Shown here piece by piece: positions 55,490 to 64,000 of a stretch of 64,000 bases of DNA. Below the pieces are notes generated by a model. It saw only the letters and a list, made by a program, of their open reading frames with translations, searched no databases and had not been told where the DNA came from. The first letter of the stretch is position 1. Each line of letters starts with the position of its first letter. Both the position numbers and the translations under genes were made by a program. This DNA comes from Zygnema cylindricum (taxonomy: Eukaryota; Streptophyta; Zygnematophyceae; Zygnematales; Zygnemataceae), in the NCBI GenBank assembly GCA_037447655.1, contig JBBHKE010002568.1:380711-444710 (forward strand), read 5' to 3'.

Positions 55490-55870
55490 CTATCCGTCCC
55501 AAAAAGGGTTTTTGTAAGTCCTTACTTGACGAAACATACGGGAAAAATCATTTCTCGGTGTTAGTTTGGAAAAAATATCGCTCAGTGACAATTTTTGTTC
55601 ACCATCACAAGCAGTTAGACAACGAAGTGTACTTTGATCACGTAGGAGTAACTTTGCCCAGGAGTTTTGGTATCTCGACAAAAAAATAAAAGCAGCTATC
55701 ATAAACCGATATAAGTTTCTGATAACCTTTTTTATCAATATCATTTAGCGCAAAAGAGTCAATACTTCCAACTTTTAAATAACCAATGCTGTAAGGATGA
55801 CTGTAAATTCCCATACCTTTCTTGATTCTGAAATATCCTGCCTGAATTACGCCCCTGGCAATCCTCAAAT
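55490..55870 (-). other. Possible coding fragment, unassigned
   Basis: Coding-like sequence in two overlapping minus frames. First comes GYFRIKKGMGIYSHPYSIGY then LKVGSIDSFALNDIDKKGYQ, down to a stop near 55638. Then RDQSTLRCLTACDGEQKLSL continues in the next frame to 55490. It could be an exon pair or a frameshifted relic. I recognise no family. Confidence 0.3.
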
Positions 55871-56539
55871 CGTATCGTTTTCATTTGTCATTTTACTTTT
55901 GAGAGTTCGCTTTTAATTCACAGTTGTTGGTGATATTAACGCTGCAATTAATTTAACATTTGATTTAAATTCAGACTTACTTTTGATATCGCACATGTTT
56001 AACTTCTATTCGAATTCACGTGTGAGAATGCTTTCCTCGCATGAATACAGCTTACGGGTAGAAAAACGTTCCATAACTTTTGCCTTATTTCATAAAAAAC
56101 AGTCTCCTCTGCTTGAGAGCCCGTTAGTGAGACCCCACATTTTAATAAAAAGGAAGAACTCTGAAAGCTGGGAAGAGGAATGTGAAAAATCCTACGAGAG
56201 TTGAAAGGTATAGTGAGAAAGGGATGGAATTGAATGGATATTTTTTGAGAGTTTCGGGGATAAACTACAAATATTTCATGACATTGGAGAGAAATATGAG
56301 AAACTCTGAGAAATTTCAAAATTAGTGGACAGATTATATGAAAGGCTGGCTAAATAATCCCACAGGGTGATTTTTTTCTGGAAAATTAGATGAAAACTTA
56401 CAAAATTAAGTGACATTTGAAGAAGTCGGCATGAAATTATCAAAATTTATCAAATGTTTTTTGAGAATTTTTGAAAGAACCTTGAAATTGTGAAGTAATC
56501 AGGAGGATCTTGCAGAAAATGGAAAAAAAATCTAAGACA
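55871..56539. other. Non-genic stretch
   Basis: A/T-rich, with degenerate GAGAATTT/GAAATTTT-like repeats at about 56280-56480. No gene recognised. Confidence 0.45.
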
Positions 56540-57110
56540 TTTTTAGGATATTATATACAGGTAAGCGTAGCTCCTATAGGGTGGGGAAGAAGCAAAAATC
56601 GGCAACACCTTCCGCCATCGCAGCTCCTTGTTGAGCCCATGGCGGAGTGCGTCCCATTCCCACATGGCCATAGTGAAAGCCCGGCGGCCCGAACCTTGCG
56701 AAGCCTTTTTTTGGCATGTTTCCCTTTTAACTCCTTGATTCCCCATTCTCCCGCGATACTTAGTACTACCATTCCCTTTGTGACCCTTGTCCGACCCTGG
56801 ACTCCCCCGGTGTCCAGATTTTTGTGAAATTTCTAATGGGCCCTGGTCTTCCGTACCCATAGCCCTTGTGATGTCCTCGGCCCTTTTCCATGGATCTGTC
56901 CGTAAATTGTGCACGGGCCTTGCCTGGCCCGCTCAATTTTTCCAGAGTGGAACATGCCGAATCCCGAATTTCACAGAAATCTAATAGCCGTACTCTCCTC
57001 TTTGAAAGGAGAAACCGCAGGTTGCTCGAATATTTTGCCAGGCCACCTGGACATGGTCTACACAACACGGATCCCAGATGAAATCTGTCAACGTGGACAT
57101 GGTCTCTGAA
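56540..57110 (-). pseudogene. Gly/Pro/His-rich protein remnant, frameshifted
   Basis: This ~570-bp block is clearly more G+C-rich than its surroundings. On the minus strand Gly-rich coding-like pieces follow each other in different frames. They are KGRGHHKGYGYGRPGP (about 56890-56840), GHRGSPGSDKGHKGNGSTKY (about 56820-56760) and PKKGFARFGPPGFHYGHVGM followed by GRTPPWAQQGAAMAEG (about 56715-56610). An N-terminal-like piece starts MSTLTDFIWDPCCVDH near 57100. Changing frame without gaps suggests small indels in an old Gly-rich gene. Very short introns are the alternative. Family unknown; an RNA-binding protein tail is only a guess. Confidence 0.4.
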
Positions 57111-58731
57111 GGTTTATGACTCCTCAGACTAAATCCCTCTTCTTCGAACGTGCCAGGAACCTTCCTCCTCTTAATACCAGGGCGTCCCTCCTTTGAAGTA
57201 CAAGTCGGAAGTAAAAATGCTGGTTAATATTCCCTTTTTTCCTATTGCTTTGAACCAGTTACTCTAAATGAAGATTGATGTAAAAACATACATCCAAAAC
57301 GAATGTGTAACAGCCAAAAGAAATTAATGATGAAGAGGCACACAGGCACACAGAAAAAGACGTGGAATTGAAAGTCCTTGCGTTCGAAATAAAACTTCAA
57401 AGACAAAGTTTTGTTATACATATTTCCTACCTATATCTCACAAGGCATTCATAAGAGAGGATCCTTGGCCCAATCACAACCCTAACATATTTATTAGAAA
57501 GTGTCATCGAATGGTGGTAGTCCGTCGTCTGTGGAAAGGGTCGGCGAAGATGAATACAGTAAACGAACAGCCTAAACCACACGTGCAAATTTATGAAGCA
57601 AGGAACGAATGAATACAGCGCAAAAGAAGTTAGTGTATATTCCAATTTATTAGTCAAAAGAAGTAAAAAGATAGGCGCAAATAATACGGTACGTTGCGCT
57701 AATTCACAACCAAAAATTTACTTCAACATTTAATGCATGGGTATTCCACGTGGTTTACCATTTAAACTCAAAGAATTGAGATGGTAACGATTACAGTTGT
57801 ATCATATTGAGTTGACTTGAAGGAGATTCTCAGATCTAGTATTGTACACATAGAAGATGAATCGGAAACAAAGTATAAAGGAAAATACAACACCAAACAT
57901 CAATGTAATTGTTTTTACAAAAAATAAATGAATTCATACAAAAATCTTATGCTTTTCTTTTCTAAAGTACATATTTTGATTTGTAACTTCAAAAAATTCA
58001 ACATTCTACTGCGAGGTGTTCTAAAGTTGGGTGTGCATTCTTTCCCCTATTTTTTTCCCTCTTATACAGTTAGGTTTTCCAAACCCTAAACAAATACGTT
58101 AATATTACTCCCTAAACAATTGAACAAACAAAAGGATCCCAAATAAAATTTTTGAAAAGAAATCGGATAAATTAATAAAATAAACAATGTCCTGCCTCCT
58201 TGCCAAAATCCCAGCATACTTTATTGGCTTGTTGAGTATTGAACTCAAAAGAATTCAGGAACGAACGCCTCAGAAAAAAAAACTTCAAAATCTCTTGAAT
58301 AATTTTGTCTCCAAAATGTTCCCCCGAATGTAATAAACCATTCGGACTCAACCATTATCTTGGAAAAGCTTTTCTTGTAAGAACATCTTTGCGGAAAACT
58401 AGTCAGAATATCTTCGAAACATTTTTTCTTGGAATAAGGGCCGTATAAAATCTTTTTAAATCTGCATTGTCAGTTTGCATTTTTTCTCTTCCAGTACACG
58501 TTCCAATTGTACCTTTCACAAGACAATGTTCTTAAATAAGATGTTTCCGCCGAAATAATTTCAGGAACATTTCACAAAAAAGTCTGGCGGAAAAAATTCT
58601 GAAAGACATTCTGAAGAAAACCGTCGACAGAAACCTGTCTGTAGTTAATGTACACACGGATCTTATACACAAGTCTTGTACAAAACGTTTCTACCAGAAA
58701 GATATGTGGAAAGATAATGCGGATATCTTTT
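57111..58731. other. Non-genic stretch downstream of the GH16 gene
   Basis: A/T-rich, no conserved coding sequence. The 76-codon minus frame at 57427-57657 is not recognised. This includes the presumed 3' UTR of the GH16 gene just below 58732. Confidence 0.5.
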
Positions 58732-61700
58732 TTAGATGGGTGTTTGTATCGTGATATTTCTGTACTGAATGGTCCATGGAGCGTCGGCCCCTCCGTTCCA
58801 TTTCCCGCTCCAATACCCGTCTATGACAGAACTGGCATCCCAAATGGATCCGTACACAAGTACAGCCTGGGAAGGATAGGCCGTACTTTTGGCCGCCAGC
58901 ATTGTGCGCACAATCTTTCCGTCCACAAACCACCTGCCCCAAAAAAAAACCGACAACAAAAGCGACGGAAGTTGTCAAAAAGAGGCGGAAAATAAGCGAG
59001 GAAATGGTGGGAGAAAAGTGAGGAAACGAGTGGGCAAAAAGTAGGGGAAAAGTGGGAAAAAGTTGGGAAAAGATGTGGGCAAAAAGTAGGGGAAAAGTGG
59101 GAAAAAGTTGGGAAAAGGTGGGAATTTAGCGGCGAGGAAGTGGGGAAAACGTGGTGAAAGCAGTGGAGATGTAAACGGCCAAAAAGTGAGGGGAAAGTGT
59201 GGAAAACCTTGAAGGATGACGGAAAAACTTGATCCATTCAGTTTGACAAGACAAAAAAGCTCACAGTTTTCCCTTTGCACTGTTGGATAAAAAAACCTTC
59301 ACATTGTCCCATATTCTAAAGTATAAGTCTTAGAATACACTAAACTTGATTTTATTGTATTTTTCTGTCTTCTTTCTTCGATCTCCTTGCTTGCTCCACA
59401 TAACTACCATCGTTTTAAAATCATTGCGTTCTCTTTTGTGGGCAGTTTAATGCATTTCACGCGTGCGGACATTTGAAACTTACTGTATTTTTTTGGCGGA
59501 ATAGATAATGTCGTAAGTGTGAAAATCCTCGGAACAATCGAAATCGAACGGAATCCAAACCTCCCTTCCGCCACTACCTGCCACGTAGACATTTGTCTGC
59601 ACTCCAAATTTGTCGTGTCCTAGCCACTCGAAGTCGATTTCGTCCTGTGTTGGAGTTCCCTCTCCCGAGGACAACTGCCAACAGGAGAAGTAAAGTGAGT
59701 TGTTAAGAATTTAGGCTAGAGAGTGCGACAAAATACCGGGTCTCAAATTTCGGATTCCTTTTTAAAATCGGGAGTTGGGGTTTTTCTTGTTTTGTAGAAA
59801 AGTTTTTAGAGTCTCACATAAAAGGAAGAAACCAGGCCACTCGTATTTCCAGCTGCACATTTGAATTTTGTTGAGAATCGGCCGTATTGATACGGTACAA
59901 TAGAGTGCCATCTACCACCTGTACGGTACACAAAAGTACAAAACAGAAATAAGTAAATTAAAAAAAAAAAAGGGAAAACAGAAGGTGAGAAAAGTGGTCA
60001 TTCAGAATGAAACGGAATTACATTCTTAATCCTCGTAATGTGCCCCCGCCTTTGGATTGCTGTATCCAATTTCCTTGTTCAAATAGAGTACCGGTCTTGG
60101 TTGTGAAAGGCGCATAGATCGTGGAAAGGTTACAAAAACTAGATAAAATTGTTCATGGGTTCGGCGGAAAACTAGAAAAGCCTTTTCAGAAGGGGTTCTG
60201 ATTGTCTTCAATTTGTTTCTGATGGAGAAACTACTCACCGCATCCATAATTGTAGTATGTAATCGAAGCCGACCCGCGACCGGTTTCCATATTTTGCGAA
60301 CAGTAATCCAAACCTATCGGAAAAAGTTGGGCACTTTTTATGGATCCCGGAATTATCGGAGGAACAATTGTCGGAGTTCCCACTCGTACATTTGAGAAAT
60401 TTGTGGAAACTGGCGAAACTGGTGCTCCTGTACTCCAAGACTGAGTTGCGACTGTCGAAGTGTAAAGTAAAGACATATAAAGGGACATTGTCGTATTGAT
60501 AGGGAAAACTTCCATGCCTTTGTTGTCTTGATATCGTAAAAGGTTTTTATCGGCGTACCACCTGTAAATTGGATATAACATTAAATACTGTGATTTTGGG
60601 TCGGACGGTCAAAGTTCAGAGGTACGGTTTTAGGGATCGGAACATTATCAAGTATGTAATTTGTTTGAGATTAATACGCGTTGTGACGCTTAATGTGAAT
60701 ACTTGTACGAAATGCATTTCCTTTACCCCTCATTTTTAAATACTTCAAGATGCAAAAAGGCGTTTTTCAGTCTTCCAATAAGCTGTAGTATGCATTATCT
60801 TTGAAATGTTGTAGCCCGATGCTTTAAGAATCAATTGTGGATGTTGCTCACAAGTTTCCATTATTCACACTCTATGTACCTTAGAAATTTATGGTCATGG
60901 ATATTTCCGAGCAAAAGGGGAGCAGAATTAAAGCCATAAAAACAGATGTTGATCAAAAAACTCACATTATCCTGTTGGGTGTCCAAACAAGTGTGTATTT
61001 GTGGAAGCCTTCGGAACAATCGAAGCCTAAGTCGACGATTGAGCTGTAATAGTTTGCGCCATTGAAAACGGTATTCATCGAAACTCGACGGCTCGTATCG
61101 CCGTAGAATTCCATGATGATCGAATTTCGGTTTGGATCGTCCAATGGAGTTGAAAGCTGGATGGATTGCAATAAACCAGAAAAACGTAAGCCTCTCTGAT
61201 TACGGTTTGGAAGATATTAGACTAAATTTTGTATTTAAATTACAACCACTGACAATATAAAGATAAAAAGAATCAACAAGAAAAAGACCTTTTGATACAA
61301 AAAAATGTTGACATAGCCAGGGAACTTCGGCAAAGATAAACTGAAACAGACAACAATAAGTGGAACAGGATAAGAAAATTGCTGCATCACATCCAAAAGA
61401 GAACCATATATACTATTGAAAAAACTCACATAAAAAGCTGTATTTGATCCTGTGGGTGTCCCAGACGGGCACTTTAAACTGGCGGTAAAAGTTCCGGATG
61501 TGAAGGTCTCATTGGACCTAAGCCGGGAACCTAGTGAAACAAAAGAAAGAAATCGGGCAAAAAATAATGAATAAAACTAAATGCTGCATCAGATAGCCAG
61601 AAAAATGTCGAGTTTGCAGAAAATCAACATAAGATCTCTACTCAGTGTAAGATCTTAAGAAAAACGGTGTATTGGGATACAAAGCGACACAGGGAAATGC

Positions 61701-62768
61701 TAGTTCAACTGCCAACAAAGAACAGGACAATAGCATGGAACAGGCATTGACACGCGGTCTTCAATGCTTTTTACCACAGGTCACGTGGAAAACCGAGGAG
61801 AAAAAATTGCGAAATTTGGAGATAAAAAATTGAGCATAAAACGTACCGCCAGTTTCGCGGGTAGCAGTCAAACCGTAACTTTTTCCGTTCACTACGACAT
61901 TGAACGGATTGGTTCCTTCCAAGACCGCCTCAGGAAGATCTTTTATTACCGGTTTCTGCGAGTCTTGTTCGTAAGCAAGACGGGTAAGAATGTCGATAAT
62001 GTTACTGCAAAGGTCGTGACTCGAAGTCAATTCCGACAGACCTCGATCTTTTGTCTGGCCTTCGATAGCTAAAAGACACAGCTCGATTCCTCCTTTAGCA
62101 AAAAGGATCTTCTTGCGAGCCCGATACCAATCATTATTTACGATTATTGCCTGTGCCTTCTCCACCTGATACTGGGACTTCACAATTGCCCTTCTGCAAA
62201 CGACTATGTTTTTGCTCTTTCCGTACGCCATCGTCAGTTCGGCGTTCAGTTCCGTTAAGCGTGACTTCACGAATCCTCGTTCGGATTCTCCCGCCGGGAT
62301 GCTTGTCGGAGCGACCGTCCTTTCCAACGGTTGGACTGTGGCGGCTGACGTGGCAGTTGCAGCTGACGTGGCAGCACCGGAGGACGCCACGGAGGCGGTG
62401 TACTGATTCTGATTTTGGGGTCTGCGATGATTTTTGTTTTTATTGTTTTTTCCGTTCGGCGTTCCATGTTGACCTCGGGCCTGCTCGGCGATAAACTCCA
62501 CGACTCTCTCTAATTGGTGGAGAAATCGGCGCGGCGCGGAATCGGATTTGTCCACAGATCGGGGCTCGGGAGGAATGTGAGACTTGTACGGATTGTACGG
62601 ACGAGGCTGGAAGCGGCTAATGCCACGAGCCCTGAACCAAATGGGGTGAATGTCCTCGGAAGGGGAAGGGATAGGGGAAGGGGTAGGGAGAGGGGAAGGG
62701 ATAGCGGAGGCGGAGAGGAAGGGAAGTGCCACAACTAGGAGAAAAGCTAGGACTAACATGTTTGTCAT
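58732..62768 (-). CDS. Secreted protein with a helical Cys domain and two XTH-like GH16 domains
   Basis: Exons: 62768-61847, 61530-61430, 61156-60966, 60561-60239, 60049-60022 (start uncertain), 59911-59818, 59674-59484, 58933-58732; about 683 aa. Exon 1 gives a signal peptide (MLVLAFLLVVALPFLSASA), a Pro-rich stretch, an Ala/Thr linker and a ~110-aa helical region with three Cys. That region resembles pectinesterase-inhibitor bundles only in pattern. GH16 domain 1 follows (SNETFTSGTFTASLKC), then domain 2 (YGRFSTKFKC). Domain 2 has the intact catalytic motif DEIDFEWLG and QTNVYV as in XTHs. Domain 1 has NSIIMEFYG there, so the nucleophile Glu is lost and only the last Glu remains. It presumably acts on wall beta-glucans. 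The joint between the domains is unsure: the best acceptor at 60138 shifts frame and ends at TAA 60026. The weak AG before 60049 keeps frame. All other junctions are in phase. Confidence 0.8.
58975..59180 (-). repeat. Intronic minisatellite in the GH16 gene
   Basis: Units of ~20 bp of the type GGGGAAAAGTGGGAAAAAGT run through the last intron. A 55-bp block (GTGGGCAAAAAGTAGGGGAA and following) is duplicated. Purine-rich on the + strand, hence C/T-rich in the transcript. Confidence 0.75.
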
Positions 62769-64000
62769 TGTTTCTCTTTTTTTTTTAATCTTTTCAACAC
62801 CAATACGACTGAGTGTAATCTTTTTTATGATAGTGGACGTCGAATTCAAGTAGACTAAGTTAAGAAAACTGAACCTGTGAATAGTCAAAAGGACAAATTT
62901 TGAGTGTGTCTCTCAACTCTCGCCGGGGACTTATAAATAGCCGCCAGAGTGACTGTATCCGTACAAAACTGTAGAAACAATTTTAATTCGTGTACGGCCG
63001 AACGACGGAAATCGCCCGCTGTATCGTACGGCCTCGGAAGGAGACAGAGGAATCGTTCGAACTCCAATTGTAACTTTTATTGCCGCATTAAAAAACACGA
63101 AACGGCCGTACGATCCTTGTCCTTCCGGCAGGACACAATGCACGGACGCTTTGGAATAAAAGTACGATAACAATTTGCAGTACGGCTTTAAGATCGCATA
63201 TTAAATGGAACAAAGCGCCAAGTTCGTGGCAGTTAAAGTGGCGGTTGGTGTCGGGGAATGTCGGTGGATGATGTTTGACCAGGATGAAGTCAACGTCATT
63301 AAACTGCCGCCGACATAGGGTTTTTTCTTAGGGTTGGCTCTTTTTGAGGATCCTCTAAATAGTGTGGATCAAACAGCGTCGGGTTCTCGAACCTAATGAA
63401 ACTCCCACAGATGAGTCCGACAACTTGTCCACAAAAGTCGCCCAAGATCTCCAAACGTCAACAATAACACAGCGCTGACGTAGGCAGATGTTCGAATACG
63501 TACGGTAATATCGGCATGAAACGACAAAGACTGCGGCCGTTACAGAGAATCGACATTCATGTTTTCTTGAACGGTCTGCAAAGAAGATTGACAGTCGCAG
63601 GCGGCCGCTTCTTCTCAAACCCAAATGAGCTTTACAACACCACATTAGCGTTTTGACGTTGTTGGACGGCGTAGTATCAGTGTTTTTTTAATTTTTCGAC
63701 ACCAATGTACAAAAAAGCGTTAATAACCACTAAACTAGCACTTACGTTATTTTTTCTATAATCTTAGTATGATGGACAGAGTACTAATGCGCCCTGAATA
63801 GTTATGAGTGGCATTAACACTTCTCTATCGTCACCCCTAACCTACGACCCTTGAATACCACTATTTCATTTTCACAAATGTAGGTACGGCTTATTTAGTG
63901 TCAATTACTCTAATTTAGGAGGCATTTAAAGAGTAAGGTATGCAGCAAGTGTCACTCCGTGAGAAAATTTCTCGTTGTTCCGTCCAAAATTACAAAAAAA
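62769..64000. other. Upstream region of the GH16 gene, no further gene recognised
   Basis: Contains the 5' flank and UTR of the GH16 gene. The TTATAAATAGCC at about 62930-62941 would read GGCTATTTATAA on the minus strand, a TATA-box-like site ~165 bp upstream of the ATG. The 96-codon minus frame at 63355-63645 is not recognised. GTAC/CGTACG strings are frequent from 62960 to 63180. Confidence 0.45.
62930..62941 (-). promoter_or_regulatory. Candidate TATA box of the GH16 gene
   Basis: GGCTATTTATAA on the minus strand, about 165 bp before the ATG at 62768. Position and composition fit a core promoter, but there is no experimental or comparative support. Confidence 0.35.

Noticed and set aside
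60026-60247. 73-codon minus frame treated as the C-terminal exon of a separate GH16 gene
   Set aside because: Possible with the 60138 acceptor, but then domain 2 would have no start or signal peptide within the remaining ~100 bp. I kept it as an alternative in the findings.
1-64000. CRISPR arrays, bacterial operons or Shine-Dalgarno sites
   Set aside because: Tandem repeats here lack unique equal-length spacers, and genes have spliceosomal introns.

Overview
This is eukaryotic nuclear DNA: AT-rich, intron-rich and repeat-dense. There are no operons, ribosome binding sites or CRISPR arrays. I assembled three multi-exon genes whose GT-AG junctions keep phase. One encodes a CRTISO-like FAD oxidoreductase of the plant/algal AT1G57770 type. 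The second encodes an SLC35-type nucleotide-sugar transporter. The third encodes a secreted protein with two XTH-like GH16 domains. Together with plant-type Copia elements this points to a photosynthetic eukaryote, most likely of the green lineage and plausibly a streptophyte alga. That placement is inference; the species cannot be read from the sequence.

Layout. 1-5969: non-genic, with microsatellites, a C/T tract and a cluster of palindromic MITEs (family A). 5970-14423 (+): CRTISO-like gene, about 11 exons; its introns hold MITEs, simple repeats and decayed copies of its own exon boundaries. 14424-15794: short convergent intergenic stretch. 15795-21177 (-): nucleotide-sugar transporter, 7 exons, 345 aa, C-terminal KKxx. 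22609-24826: foldback element with three family B MITEs inserted into one arm. 24840-28638: LTR-like debris and unassigned DNA. 28639-29640 (-): small 3-exon gene, 124 aa, unknown function. 31325-32400 (-): solo-LTR-like sequence. 32977-39640 (+): dead Copia element (Copia-1) followed by a second LTR plus the start of another unit. A 519-bp TRIM, whose LTRs carry a 73-nt tRNA-like sequence, sits in its protease motif. 39655-40450: A/T dyad satellite. 41890-49730 (+): second Copia element (Copia-2) with a 1.44-kb TIR insertion. 49840-51154: purine-rich tract, then a 350-bp-arm palindrome of LTR ends. 51217-51724 (-): small unknown gene with one frameshift. 52441-54440: two long purine tracts. 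55085-57110: Copia RNase H relic and other coding debris. 58732-62768 (-): GH16 gene. 62769-64000: its upstream region.

The genes do not form a pathway cluster: one is a plastid-type redox enzyme, one a secretory-pathway transporter, one a wall-polysaccharide enzyme. The main biology is mobile-element layering: a TRIM inside Copia, MITEs inside a foldback element, a TIR element inside Copia, and local exon duplications inside introns. The strongest candidate for something undescribed is the TRIM with a tRNA-like Pol III promoter in each LTR. Next is the secreted protein that joins a helical Cys domain to a degenerate GH16 domain and an intact one.
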